Notes: generated by a model not told the origin, from the sequence alone. Counted from the first letter of the stretch, positions 23,236 through 35,615 are shown. The stretch: DNA of 64,000 nt from Rutidosis leptorrhynchoides (GCF_046630445.1 NC_092333.1:98554001-98618000), one strand, 5' to 3'. A program made the numbers and translations.

Positions 23236-24609
23236 TCACTGAATATCCTATTAGTTTTTAAAAGGAAAGAAAAATTATATAAGTTATCCCATTAATAGAC
23301 TTTTCTGATTTTGCCCACGTTTCGAATAGCCAAAAGATGCAGCAGAGGGGCAGGATTCGTTTGGTCTCAATATAATTGAGGACTGTTTGGCTCCAATAAC
23401 CCGGTCCACGTACAAATCCAACTATTACTACGAACCAGAAAATTTTGATGTCTATCAATTTAACCACTTAAAATAAATTTTCGTAATTTTAAGAAATTTA
23501 GATAAGAAGTAGAATAAAAAATCTATGTCCTAAAAACTAGAATAGCGAGAAATAAGAAAGAAAAAGAGCGTGTCGGAAAAAATTGAAAAATAAAAATAAG
23601 AAAGAAAAAGAGTGACTTATAGAACTTAAAAATACTCGACTAACCCAACCTTATTACTATCACTAACTTAAAATTATAATCGCAAATTGAGATTACTAAT
23701 TGGAATGATAATTGATACATAGGTAAAAGGTGTCTAAAAATATTAAATCTTACAAGAAAAACTATATCCCAAATGGCAATAACTTAAAAAAAAAACTAAA
23801 ACTTAAAAAGGCGTCGCAAAATTCTAAAGCACCTAAATCTTAGTCTAAAGAAAAAGCACTTAAGGGATTTTACGGCAAAGCCTAAAAATCTAGAAATAAA
23901 AATAACTATGGCAAAAACTATAACTTAAAACTAAATATGAGCGAAAAATACAAAAAATTACGCTAAAACAATTAAAAAGGGACAAAATATAAAAATATAC
24001 TAAAAGTTGTGAAAATTACAATTTTTATAAAAATATTATTTTTATATTATTTAATTTATAAAACTATTAATTTTATAAACTAATTAAAATTTAAAATACA
24101 ATTTATTTTAAAAATTTAAAACTAATTATAATAATAATTAAGTAATTAGGGTTAATAATAATAATAAATAATAATTACACTGTAATAAATGCTGTTAGGG
24201 TTTCTGTGTGGCCCGTGTCAGACGGCTCCGCGAGTTGCGGTGCTCGAAGCTGGAAACTCCGCGAGTCGCGGGGTATCAAATTTCAGATCAGGAGCTTTCG
24301 TTTGACAGGTTTGTATTTTGTTTTATTTTTTTATTTTTCTGTTTAAATTTTCTGTTTTAATAAATATATAAAATATTTATATAAATTAAATAAAAACTTA
24401 TGTTTTAAAAACTAAAATAAAAATAGAAATACTTTATAATTTTAAAAAAATCTTAAAAATAGATTTATATATATATTTTTTCGGTTTTTAATTTTTTTAA
24501 TTTTTAAAATTTTAAAAAGTATATATTTTACAAAAACTAATTAAAACTTAATAAGAAATTTTTTTTTTTATATATTAGCGTTGCGATTCCGGCTTTTAAG
24601 CTAGATGTT
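23236..24609 (-). other. 5' leader of element C
   Basis: About 1.4 kb lies between the primer site and the gag start. It is AT-rich with many stops on both strands and no gene that I can see. It carries a palindrome pair at 24226-24272. F has a leader of the same length and similar sequence (42348-43732). Confidence 0.75.
24226..24272. promoter_or_regulatory. Paired palindromes, 5' leader of C
   Basis: CCGCGAGTTGCGG (24228-24240, one mismatch in the arms) and CCGCGAGTCGCGG (24259-24271, perfect). The centres are 31 bp apart, the only case here that is not 32. The pair lies about 340 bp downstream of the primer site in the minus-strand sense. Confidence 0.72.
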
Positions 24610-24626
24610 CCCCGGCAGCGGCGCCA
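24610..24626 (-). other. Primer binding site of element C (tRNA-Asp type)
   Basis: The minus strand reads TGGCGCCGCTGCCGGGG, 8 bases from the LTR end. Plant tRNA-Asp(GTC) ends CCCCGGCAACGGCGCCA, so the match is complete except for one base. Athila elements are known to use tRNA-Asp. Confidence 0.88.
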
Positions 24627-24634
24627 AAAATACT

Positions 24635-26633
24635 TGATGTTATGCGAGGTGTATATAAAATAGCAATTAAATTTTATAAAAAATACTATTAAATACGATA
24701 CAATTTTACACAAGATATTTATTTATTTAGAGAATGGATATACTTAAACCTTGCTACAACACTTATAGGCAGTGTACCTAATCGTACAGTAGTGTAGTTT
24801 TTAGTAAGTCTGGTTCGTTCCACAGGGAAAATCTTTTAATCAAAGCTTAACGCTATATTAGTTTAATTTTATAAAAATACAAATATATATATATAAGTAA
24901 TATTATTATTATAAAGGGGGGTTTTTACCGTTTAATGACCGGTTTGTCGATTTTAAAACTTTAGTCGCAGTTAAAACAAAATGTAAAATATTAAATAAAT
25001 AAAAGACTTAATTTAAAGCATAAAGTAAATAACGATAATGAAATTGCGAATAATAAAAGTGCGATAAAATAAACTTGCGATAATTAAAAAATATGATAAT
25101 TAAAAGTGCAATTAAATACAATAACAATAAAAATGCGATAATTAGAAGTGCAATTAAATATAAAATAAAGGAAATTAAATATGAAATAAAAGAATTATGC
25201 TTATTTAAACTTCCGTAATCATGATGTTTGACGTGTTGATTTTAGTTTTATGCCCATTGGTTAATTGTCCTTTGTCCTGGATTATTTAATATGTCCGTCT
25301 GGTTTTTGTCCATAACAGTCCATCAGTCATAAATATAAAGTGCGAGTGTCCTCGTCAAATTATTCTTATACCCGAAGTCAAATATTCCAACTAATTGGGG
25401 ACTTAAACTGTAACAAGATTTTAATACTTTGTTTAATAATTACACCAGGATGTCGACTGAGTGTAACCCAAGGTTTTAATACTTTGTTATCAATTATGCC
25501 AAGTGTCCTTGTACATAATTTCACCCCTGTTTTAATAATTCTAGTGTCTATTAATCCATTCCCGTGTCCAGTTAAATGAACGATTATTCGTACATATAAA
25601 TACCCCGCCCATCGTGTTCGATCGAGTGTATATGGTAATTTATGGGTGCGTCCAATTATAAATCTTTATATTAACATTAACAAACTATCATTTAGTTAAA
25701 TAAATATAAAGCCCATTAATAGCCCATAGTCTAATTTCCACAAGTGTCGTTCTTTTGTCCAAACCCCAATTATGGTACAAAGCCCAATTACCCAATTTTA
25801 GTAATTAGCCCAACATCATGATTACTTTGGATTAAATAAGCATAATAATAACTTAGCTACGAGACATTAAATTAAAAAGGTTGAACATAACTTACAATGA
25901 TTAAAAATAGCGTAGCGTTACACGGACAGAATTTCGACTTACACCCTTACAACATTCGCTAACATACCCTTATTATTAGGATTAAAATTAAAATTAAAAT
26001 TAAAATATAAATTATAAATATAAATATGACGTATAGATAGATGGATGGATATATATTGATATTAAAATTTGTCGAACTGCGTTGGCTTTTATAGGCATTT
26101 TCATTTTTTGGGGCTTCGCGAGTCGCGGTTCTTTTAGCCTTCGAACTCCGCAAGTCGCGGAGTTCGTTTTTACAGCTCATTCAGCCCTGGCTCTTTGTTT
26201 GCCGACGATTTTAAATAATAATATAATATATATATATAATTTTTAAGAATTATTTATATATTATATTATATTCATGTGCATAATTGACTTGTAATTTTTA
26301 GTCCGTTGCGTCGAGGGTTGAGAGTTGACTCTGGTCCTGGTTTCGGATTTTCGAACGTCCTTGTGTACAATTTAATATCTTGTACTTTGCGTTTTGAATC
26401 TTGTACTCTTGTAATTTTGAGACGTTTCTTATCAATAATTGGAACCTCATTGATTGTATTTTGTACTTTTGAGCTTTTTGGTCGTTTGCGTCTTCAATTC
26501 GTCGAATCTGTCTTTTATCTTCACCTTTTATTATTTAAACGAATATCACTTTTAAATAGAACAATTGCAACTAAAAGCTTTTCTTTCTTGAGGAATAATG
26601 CTATGAAATATATGTTCGTTTTTAGCATTATCA
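24635..26633 (-). repeat. 5' LTR of element C
   Basis: The LTR is 1999 bp with TG...CA ends, nearly identical to 9762-11761. Minus-strand TATA box at 26096-26084 and palindrome pair at 26116-26162. Confidence 0.95.
26084..26162 (-). promoter_or_regulatory. Promoter core of the 5' LTR of C: TATA box and palindrome pair
   Basis: TATA box GCCTATAAAAGCC (minus strand, 26096-26084). Upstream of it are TTCGCGAGTCGCGG (26115-26128) and CTCCGCAAGTCGCGGAG (26146-26162), with centres 32 bp apart. This LTR would drive transcription of element C, so this copy of the pair is the one expected to act. Confidence 0.7.
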
Positions 26634-26638
26634 ATGGT
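26634..26638. repeat. Target-site duplication of element C, right copy (ATGGT)
   Basis: Identical to 9757-9761; B's LTR sequence resumes directly after it. Confidence 0.92.
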
Positions 26639-27206
26639 GGTGTGGTGGTGGCTATAATTGCCGAAATCAAGAAGACAGAGGGAGAGAGATTTAGGGTTTT
26701 TTTGTGATGAATGAGATGAGATAAACCTAAACCCTTGCACCTCCTTTTATACTTAAGCTAGGAAGGATCTAGAATTAGGGTTTAGTTAGGTTTTCTTAGG
26801 GAATAAGTTAGGGTTTAGGGAGGAGGTAATTTAGGCCGAAAATTAGAGGGACAAAAGGGTAATTTTACCCTTAAAATTTCGGCTAGGGTTTTAAGGGAAG
26901 GGTTTTGGAACTTTTTCCTTTTAGTCCTTGTACTTTAGATTAGCTTAAATGACTCTTTTTAAGTTCAAGTTTAAATATTTAAAGGCTACAAGTTCTAGAG
27001 TTTTACATTTTGTTTATGGAAGTTAATTAGCTTTTATTTTTCATCTTTTATTAACTTGTCAATTATTGCACAAAGTTAATTAATATATTTTATAATTCTT
27101 AATACTTAACAATTATTGATTAAAGTTTAATCGTTAAGTTTTAATTATATGATTTGGGCATTTCATATTGAAAAAATATAGAATGAAAAAAAAGAGGGTC
27201 GTTATA
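26639..27206 (-). repeat. 5' part of the 5' LTR of element B
   Basis: The minus strand starts TATAACGACCC at 27206. The first 440 bases match 4100-4543. Minus-strand TATA box at 26753-26743 (AGTATAAAAGG), about 455 bases from the LTR start; the A LTR has its TATA at the same distance. Confidence 0.85.
26743..26753 (-). promoter_or_regulatory. TATA box of the B LTR
   Basis: The minus strand reads AGTATAAAAGG, followed by GGGTTTAGG and, after the C insertion, by the rest of the LTR. Element C inserted about 110-120 bp downstream of this box, splitting R/U5 from the promoter. Confidence 0.6.
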
Positions 27207-27914
27207 GATAGACACTTTCCTTTGGTTGAATTTTCTTACAACAACAGTTATCACTCTAGCATTAAAGCTGCACCTTTTGAAGCTTTATATGGTCGAAAAT
27301 GTAGATCCCCTTTGTGTTGGGACGAACTCGAGGACAGACATTTAACTGGTCCTGAAATTATTCATGAAACTACCAAAAAGGTCGTTCAGATTAAGCAACG
27401 ATTAGAAACTGCCCGTAGCCGACAAAAGAGCTATGCCGATAAGAAGCGAAAGGATATAGAATTTCAAGTTGGAGATAAAGTCATGTTGAAAGTATCCCGT
27501 TGGAAAGGCGTTGTCCGCTTTGGTAAACAAAGTAAACTCAGTCCACGATATGTTGGACCTTTCACAGTCACTCAAAGAGTCGGTCCCATGGCGTACCAAT
27601 TAGAACTACCAACTGAACTCAGTCAAGTACATGATGTGTTTCATGTCTCGAATCTTAAAAGGTGTCTTGCTGATGACACACTTGTTATTCCTTTGGATGA
27701 TATCCGCATTGATGAGCAAATGCACTTCGTTGAAGAACCTATAGAAATCATGGAAGGAGAGGTCAAACAAACGCGTAAAAGCAACATACATATCGTTAAA
27801 GTCCGTTGGAATTCGCGTAGAGGCCCCGAATATACCTGGGAACGCAAAGACCACATGATACGGAAATATCCCCATCTCTTCCTAACTGCTGATGCAAACG
27901 AGGAATCTACCTAA
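27207..27914 (+). pseudogene. Integrase C-terminus and chromodomain of element A
   Basis: About 235 codons, open to the TAA at 27912. The order is the end of the integrase core ([35 protein letters not shown]), the GPY/F module ([47 protein letters not shown]) and a C-terminal chromodomain ([31 protein letters not shown]). This is the Tekay/Del-type chromovirus layout; the chromodomain is thought to guide integration. The reading frame is clean but 5'-truncated by B: the frame runs upstream only because a TTG/ATG in B's antisense LTR (27168-27206) fuses about 13 foreign codons to it. Confidence 0.9.
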
Positions 27915-27937
27915 GACTTCGGGACGAAGTTTCTAAT

Positions 27938-27950
27938 AACGGGGAGGCAC
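27938..27950 (+). other. Polypurine tract of element A
   Basis: AACGGGGAGGCAC lies directly before TATAACGACCC. It follows TTCGGGACGAAGTTTC, as in B. Confidence 0.75.
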
Positions 27951-28613
27951 TATAACGACCCTCATTTTTTCATTCTATATTTTTCCAATATTAAATGCCC
28001 AACAATATAATTAAACTTAATGATTTAACTTTAATCAATGATTGTTAAGCATTAAGAATTATAAAATATAATAATTAACTTTGTGTAATAAACGAATAGT
28101 TAATAAAAAGATAAAAATAGTGAGCTTATTAATTTTTGTGAACAAAATTAATAACCTTAAACCTTGTACACTTAAATAATTAAACTTGGATAATTAAGGA
28201 ACCATTTAAGCTAATCTAAAGTACAAGGACTAAAGTGAAAAAGTTGCACCCTAATTCTCCTAACCCTAGCCAATTTTAAAGGGGGTAAAATTACCCTTTT
28301 GCCCTCCCAAATTTCAGCCCAAGCAACCCCCCATCACCTCCTCATTTAACCTAACTTGTTCCCAAAGTAATTCCTAATTAAACTCTAATTCTAGAATTCT
28401 CTAATCACTCCTATAAATAGAGACCTAGGCTAAATTATTTTCTTGTACCAAATCATTCTCTCAATTCTCTCTCAAATCCCTCTCTCCCTCTCCTAATTTT
28501 TGGCCAAAAACCGAAAATCACCACCACCACCATCGAATCCATCATCATCAATCTTCAAGGGTTTTCAAGTGATCTTCAAGCTCGTTCTTCATGTTCTTCG
28601 TGATCTTCATGGT
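27951..28613 (+). repeat. 3' LTR of element A, part 1
   Basis: Starts TATAACGACCC and is homologous to the B LTR. TATA box CTATAAATAG at 28411-28420, about 460 bases in. After the box there is a CTCTC-rich leader, then CACCACCACCACC and CTTCAAG blocks. It is broken at 28613 by solo LTR E. The last 5 bases (ATGGT) are the target duplication. Confidence 0.85.
28411..28420 (+). promoter_or_regulatory. TATA box of the A LTR
   Basis: CTATAAATAG, with the same spacing from the LTR start as the TATA box of B. Confidence 0.65.
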
Positions 28614-28847
28614 TGATGTTATGCGAGGTGTATATGAAATAGTTATATTTTTATTACGAAATACTATTAAATACGATACAATTTTACACAAGTTATTTAT
28701 TTATTTATACAGTGGATATACCTAAACCTTGCTACAACACTATAGGCAGTGTACCTAATCGTATAGTAGTGTAGTTTTTAGTAAGTCCGGTTCGTTCCGC
28801 AGGGAGCTAGCCAAGTTTAACGCTATATTTATTTTAACCTATATTTG

Positions 28848-28915
<68 letters not shown>

Positions 28916-30406
28916 TTATTGTTATAAAAGGGGAATTTTACCGTTTAATGACCGGTTTGTCGATTTTATGTCTTAAGTCGCAATTAAAACCTAATGTAAA
29001 ATATTAAAAATAAATATAACTTAATTTAAAGCGTAAAGTAAATGACCTTTGTCCTGGATTATTCGATATGTCCATACGATTTTGTCCATAATAGTCCATC
29101 GGTCATAATTATAAAGTGCATGGATCTTTGTCAAATTATCCTTATACCTGAAGTCAAATATTCCAACTAATTGGGGATTCGAACTGTAACAAGGTCTTAA
29201 TACTTTGTTTAATTAATACACCAGGTTATCGACTGCGTGTAATCCAAGGTTTTACTACTTTGTTAACAATTACACCAATTACCCTTGAATGAAATCCACC
29301 CCTGTTTTAATAAGTCCATTAACTATTAATCCATCCCCATGTCCGGTCAAATGAACAATAATTTATATTTATAAATATCCCGCCCACCGTACCCGATTAA
29401 GCGTATGTGGTTATATATAGATACGTCAAATTGTAACCTTTATATTAAATTAACGAGGTATCATTTAGTTAATATAAAGCCCATTAATAGCCCATAGTCC
29501 AATTTTCACAAGTGTCGCTCTTTTGTCCAAACCCCAATTATAGTACAAAGCCCAATTACCCCCTCTTTAATATTTAGCCCAACATCACGATTACTTCGGC
29601 TTAAATAAACATAATAATAACTTAGCTACGAGACATTAATTTAAAAAGGTTGAACATAACTTACAATGATTAATAATAGCGTAGCGTTACACGGACAAAG
29701 TTTCGACTTACAAACTTAAAACATTCGCTAACATAACCTTATTATTATTAAACTTTAATATTAAAATTATAATTAAAATATAAATATAATATATATTTAA
29801 GAGAGTGAGAGATAGATTGAATTCTGTGTACATAACTCGTCCGAAAAACTGACTTTTTATAGAACCTGGCCAGCTACAGTAACTCATGCGAGTGCATGAC
29901 TTTTGTGCCTTCTGGCCATGCGATCACTTGGCCAGCTGTTCCAGCTCAGATTGAGTTTTAAACGTGGGCTGCGCGTATTTATTTAATATATAATATAATA
30001 TATATAATTTTATATAATTAATTATATATTATATTATATTCTTGTGCATTGTTGACTTGTAATTTTAGCTCCGTTGCGTCGCACGTTGATAGTTGGTTCA
30101 TGTCCTGGTTCCGGATTTTCGAACGTCCTTTCGTATGATTTAATATCTTGTACTTTGCGTTTCGCGGCTTGTACTCTTGTAATTTTGAGACGTTTCTTAT
30201 CAATAAATTGAACCACTTGGATTGTACTTTGTACTTTTTAGTTTTTTGGTCGTTTGCGTCTTCAAATCGTCAAATCTGTCTTTTGTCTTCACCTTTTATT
30301 ATTTAAACGAATATCACTTGTAAATAGAACAATTGCAACCAAAAGCTTGTCTTTCTTGAAGGATAATGCTATGAAATATATGTTTGTTTTTAGCATTATC
30401 AATGGT
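28609..30406 (-). mobile_element. Element E: solo Athila-like LTR with ATGGT duplications
   Basis: The LTR spans 28614-30401 (1788 bp; minus strand TGATAATGC...CATAACATCA). It is flanked by ATGGT at 28609-28613 and 30402-30406, and A's LTR continues on both sides. A single LTR with intact duplications is the expected product of LTR-LTR recombination. Relative to F it lacks about 180-240 bp near 29040 (the AAGTGCGATAA-rich part). It contains a (TA)n run (about 28853-28908), a minus-strand TATA box (29863-29854) and a palindrome pair (29885-29930). It belongs to the same subfamily as F. Confidence 0.9.
29854..29930 (-). promoter_or_regulatory. Promoter core of solo LTR E: TATA box and palindrome pair
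   Basis: Minus-strand TATA box (TCTATAAAAAGTC, around 29863-29852). Upstream of it are CATGCGAGTGCATG (29885-29898) and CATGCGATCACTTG (29917-29930), with centres 32 bp apart. Both copies have changes relative to CATGCGATCGCATG. Confidence 0.65.
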
Positions 30407-31424
<1,018 letters not shown>

Positions 31425-31897
31425 CTTTCCACACTTAAGATCTTGTAATGCCCTTATTTGCAAGAAATCAGTAGCAATTTAAATTATTGAGGGTGATTAG
31501 CGTAGAAAAATGATTAAATTTTACCAAAGTTTCCAAACATATTGTTGTTTATGTTGAGTGATAAATGGTGCACATCATTTGTTCATTCCGTCTGTTGTTA
31601 CATCACACTTGTTTTTCGTTTTGTCGTCAAAATTAATAGCTTTTGCTGAACTTAATGCCAGTCTTTGAAAATGCGCTGTTTTACCATGTTGTGTACATGA
31701 GATAAAATACATACAATACAAATATAAACATGCATGGTATTTTGAAATGGGACTTAATATCCCACTTTCAAATTACAAAAATGAAATATTAGTATACAAT
31801 AATAAAAATATTAAACATTACATAAAAGTATCAAAATGTTAAGTGTTTAACATAAATAGATAAAAATAATAAAAGAGAAGACATCACCAATGAAACA

Positions 31898-33421
31898 CTA
31901 TTGATTTGGATAGGGATTCCAATTCATATCGTCGTTCGGGTTCCATGGTTGGTGATAGGTGTTTTGGTAGGCTTGATTGGGGTCATACAGGTCATAGGGT
32001 GGTCGCATGTCGGGCTGATGTGGTGGATAGTAAGCAGGTCGAGTCAGGATGTAGTTATTTGGTACCTGATATGATAGCTGGCTCATGATTTGGTGCTGAT
32101 GAACTTGCCAGCATTCGTGTTGGCATCGCCTGGAAGTCTCATACTCATTCGCGGCTTGCCACTGCTCATACCGACGATGCCTAGCCTCGTTAGTCATTTC
32201 TACCTCATCTATACGCTGAAAAACGTCAGTAGCACTATCCCTAATGACATCCCTAATGTCATCTGCTTCCTCCATCTCCTCATCCGAACCCCTCTCTACC
32301 TGTGGATGGCGGCCCTGATATGGTATTGCCTGATTGCGTCTCCTAGTCAATACCTTTGCACCTTGATAGACTTGCACATCTAAAGTCTCGTCCTGTTCCC
32401 TACATACCATCATCGGACCCCCTTGATCCCTATCTACACCTAAATACTCTCCAATGAGAGTAACAAAAATACCTCCTCATATTATTCCCCCTTCCTGTTT
32501 ACCTTCCACCATTTTGGACAGATAAAAACCAACACAGTAGGGGATATTAACAAAGCTTCTAGTGTTTCGAATGCACTTAAGGTAAAATAAATCATGTAAG
32601 GTCATTTTCTCCTTATTGTTACCTCTTTGTGTAATCTAGTTTGCTAAAAATCTATGTATTATACGAAGCTCGGCTTTATTAATATCTAAATAGGAGTGTC
32701 TTCCTCCCCGCGTAAACACATTAAAATTTGACATACGCCTCCAGATGCCGTTAGCGTCAAAATTTGTATCTACCCGCTCACCATGATAAATCAAATTTGT
32801 ACAATCAGGTGATAGTAATTCAGCGGGAGTGTAAATCTGTTAAGCCCTGGCCATGTCCAGCATGGAAATCCTGTACATCCTACGGCCAAGTAAAAATCTA
32901 AGAAAACTCTTGTCGTCTAACCTATCTACATCTTTATTAAAAGCTATAGTACTCATTAGCTTAACACACCATTCTTTATATACAGGCATACAAGTGGTAA
33001 ATAAATGTTCCCAATCGGAAAAAGAAGAGCTACCATACCTTTGGATTAGATGCTGCCTAACTGGGTTAGCTAGGTGGACCCTTTCCAAAGGCTCCCAATC
33101 TATTACCCTTGGTACTTCTACATTTTTGGTCCAAAGCTTAAATTTATTACTTTGGTACGTCGGGTAATCTCTCCAACTTCTATCAATCCTTAAATTGGGA
33201 TGCAAATGTTCTTCATGAATTGTTGGGTATTCTATTATATGGTGAACAGGAAATACTACGTAGGTAATAAAAAATTGTGGCTCCGGCTCATAGTATGGTA
33301 CGTGTTGATCATAATGTTGTTGTTGTTCAGGTTGTTGTTCCGGTTCGTGATATTGCATCTCTGGCTGTGGTTCCGGATCAGGTTGCGTAGACAATGATGC
33401 ACTGTCCGTATCTGTATTTCT
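31898..33421 (-). pseudogene. ORF3 exon 2 of element F (broken)
   Basis: Homologue of the ATHILA ORF1-type protein of C. The frame is open from the acceptor (TTTTGCAG|AGA at 33422/33421) to 32840. It is then interrupted near 32838, 32640 and 32480 by stops and reopens at 32413-31898. The N-terminus is Gln/Glu/Pro-rich (PEPQPEMQYHEPEQQPEQQQ). The conserved centre has the matching SYLDI..AELR.IHRFLAN..TQRG block. The C-terminus is again Pro/Tyr/Asn-rich. The first Met of exon 2 is about 20 codons in; an upstream exon supplies a start (35183-35224). Confidence 0.8.
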
Positions 33422-35182
33422 CTGCAAAACACATTAAACACAAAATTTGTGTATCCAAATATGCATTAGTGTTAGCAAAATAGCAAATTAAAACAATTAC
33501 AATAACATGTTTAATCCATTTTAAACTTATACTCATTTTCATATTTTTATCAATTTTACACTTTTTCAAATAAGCATATATGAAAATGTTTACAAATTTC
33601 ATAAGCATTCAACTCAAATAACATGTCAAAATAATCATTACTAGCAATTAAACAAGTTTCAAAAGACATTTATATCAAATTAATCAAGCTCATGAATTTT
33701 AGACTTAAAAAGTCCACTTTAATTCTCAAAAATCATGCTTAGGATCAAAGTTTGGATCAATTAGCAAACTAAACATGTTACACTACTTAATTTAGCAATA
33801 ATTCATGATAAAAATCGGCCATAACCTGTTTATATCAAAAAGCCCCAAATTGCTCAAGAACACAAACCCTAGATTTCTAAAAAATTTGAAGTTTTGGCTT
33901 CAAAACATGTTAAATAGCATCAATCTAGGTTATACATTCATAATATACTAACAATTTAACTCTAATTACACTAGAAATTAACAAAATCAAATTATTGCAA
34001 TTAATTAAAATTATCACAAAAAGTAGGAAATTTATGAGTTTAGGGGTGAAATTTTTTACCTTCCTGCTTCCCCATCTGAGAAAAGACATGTTTTGGGATT
34101 GTAGGACAAAATTTGGTGGATTTTGGTTTAAAAATGATGAAATTTGAGTGTGTTTGTGTGTGTGTTCGTGTATATGTGTGTGTGAATTGTGGAAGACAGA
34201 ATCCAGGTCGTGTTTTTATGATTCTGCCCAGATATCTGTCCTCATGCGATCGCATGAGGTTTCAGGGTAAATCCCATGCGATCGCATGAGGTCCCTGATT
34301 TTTTTTTTATATAAAACCTTTTACTTATAAAACACTTAATTAATTTTAAAATTTTGTTTTCTTTTAGAATGAGGGCGTTTCAGATCTTTATCCTAGTTCG
34401 TCTCTCGATAAAATTTTAAAATTTGTTACTTTAAAGCGTTGTTTTAAAAGCAAAGATTTTTGGGTTTTTTTAATGTTTTTGCATACTTTAGATCAATGAG
34501 ATTAAAAATAATGTTAATAAAATTTATCCTCCCTCCCTTGGGTAAAGCAATTTAGGTTCAACGACCTAGTCTTCAACTCAAGACGAATTTTAAATATCAA
34601 ATTTTTAACTTAATGAAATAAAGTAAATTTTTGTTTTTAAATTCACACCAAACTTAAATTTAAAATGCATAAAATTAAAAATTCATATTAATATTATTAA
34701 TATTTTTATACATAAATTTTACAAACTTTATATTGAAAATATTAATTTTTTAAAATATAAAAAAAAACTTAAATATATTGGTTTTAAAAATTTACAATAA
34801 TAATTTAATACTAATTTAAAAACAAGGTAAAAATTAAAACTAAAAATCTTTTTGGTCTTTTATCCCACTTTAATCAATCAAATATTATCAAAAATATACG
34901 CCCCTCTTTTGGGTAAAGTAATTTCAGCTATATTACCTAGTTTTACTCCTGACGAATTTTTGAAATATTTTGAATTGATTGATTAAAGATATTTATACAT
35001 TAAGAATAAACGGTAAATTTCGCAGTGATGTAACAAATTTTTTTATGATACCAATAATTTCGGTTTCGCATACCTAATTTTATTGAATATCAATTTAATA
35101 CTTTATAGCGAACGATTCAGCGTTTATTATCAAAAGGTTAAAAGCAATAAATAAAAATAAAAATAAAACTGTACACACTTAC
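33422..35182 (-). other. Predicted intron of ORF3, element F
   Basis: Donor CACAG|GTAAGT, acceptor TTTTGCAG, 1761 bp. It aligns with 15195-17037 of C apart from the palindrome pair, which is of the other type. No conserved frame. Confidence 0.7.
34241..34290. promoter_or_regulatory. Paired palindromes, ORF3 intron of F
   Basis: CTCATGCGATCGCATGAG (34241-34258, perfect 18-bp palindrome) and CATGCGATCGCATG (34275-34288), with centres exactly 32 bp apart. A CATAAAAAC sequence (minus strand, near 34216) follows in the position of a TATA-like box. Confidence 0.75.
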
Positions 35183-35224
35183 CTGTGAGATAGAATTCTC
35201 AGAGACCTGCTTTAGCTGACTCAT
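35183..35224 (-). CDS. ORF3 exon 1 (14 codons) of element F
   Basis: ATG at 35224-35222, peptide MSQLKQVSENSISQ, ending at TCTCACAG|GTAAGT. It overlaps the 3' end of ORF2 by 26 bases in the +1 frame, exactly as in C. The joined frame continues as RNTDTDSASL. Confidence 0.7.
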
Positions 35225-35615
35225 AGGAGAGTCGTGTGATTTGGTTTTCCATAGCTACATAAGCGTAACCTCGATTATTCAATAACTTTTCTTCTAAACA
35301 TATGAACGGTCCTTCTCTGCATAGAGTAACAAATTCGGTATTTGAATATGTTTGATTGTTCAAACATTTACCTTCGTGTGACCATTTTCCGCATTTATGA
35401 CATCTTTCAAGGTGTCGTGCTCTTCTTTTTATTGCGAATTTTGATTTTCCTTTATCAAAATGTGTCTTATGATGATCTTTCCTGAGTTCTTTCCTCACTT
35501 CGTCCATTTTCCCTCTTATGAATGATACCAGTTCACTCGGGAAGATGTTATTATTACGTTTAGTAATCATAGTGTGTAGTAGTAGACCATGGTTCAGATC
35601 AAAGGAATTCTTCAT
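35199..35615 (-). CDS. ORF2: zinc-knuckle-like accessory protein of element F
   Basis: The product has 138 residues, the same length as the C copy and clearly homologous, open throughout even though gag-pol of F is riddled with stops. CHKCGKWSHEGKC (C-x2-C-x4-H-x3-C) is preceded by a basic stretch (KGKSKFAIKRRARHLER). A TTTATTTCTTTTAG acceptor-like sequence precedes the ATG by 11 bases. Its function is unknown; RNA binding is inferred from the motif. Confidence 0.65.
   Translation of the reverse strand: MKNSFDLNHGLLLHTMITKRNNNIFPSELVSFIRGKMDEVRKELRKDHHKTHFDKGKSKFAIKRRARHLERCHKCGKWSHEGKCLNNQTYSNTEFVTLCREGPFICLEEKLLNNRGYAYVAMENQITRLSYESAKAGL

Larger units (their letters stand above)
9762..26633 (-). 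mobile_element. Element C: full-length Athila-like Ty3/gypsy retrotransposon
   Basis: This is a complete 16.9-kb element with two 2.0-kb LTRs that both read TGATAATGC...CATAACATCA on the minus strand (one terminal base differs in the left LTR). It has perfect 5-bp target duplications, a tRNA-Asp-type primer site and a PPT. The minus-strand order is gag, PR-RT-RNase H, integrase, ORF2 (zinc-knuckle-like) and ORF3 (ATHILA ORF1-type). The LTRs differ at about 30-35 of 2000 positions by eye (under 2%), so the insertion is fairly recent. Seven in-frame stops break gag-pol, so this copy is not self-sufficient, yet ORF2 and ORF3 are open. It lies inside the 5' LTR of element B in the same orientation as B. 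Confidence 0.95.
4100..27206 (-). mobile_element. Element B: decayed chromovirus, itself interrupted by C and D
   Basis: Read on the minus strand, the order is 5' LTR (27206 to 26639, continued at 9761-8745 on the other side of element C), tRNA-Met-type primer site (8741-8730), a gag-position ORF, pol relics, PPT (4554-4544) and the start of the 3' LTR (4543-4100), which is then broken by element D. Its LTR start (TATAACGACCC on the minus strand) abuts codons of A's integrase at 27207, so B inserted into A's pol. The same LTR start and the same final pol codons (ADANE.ST) occur in A, so A and B belong to one family. The two visible LTR parts differ at about 14 of 440 positions by eye. Confidence 0.85.
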
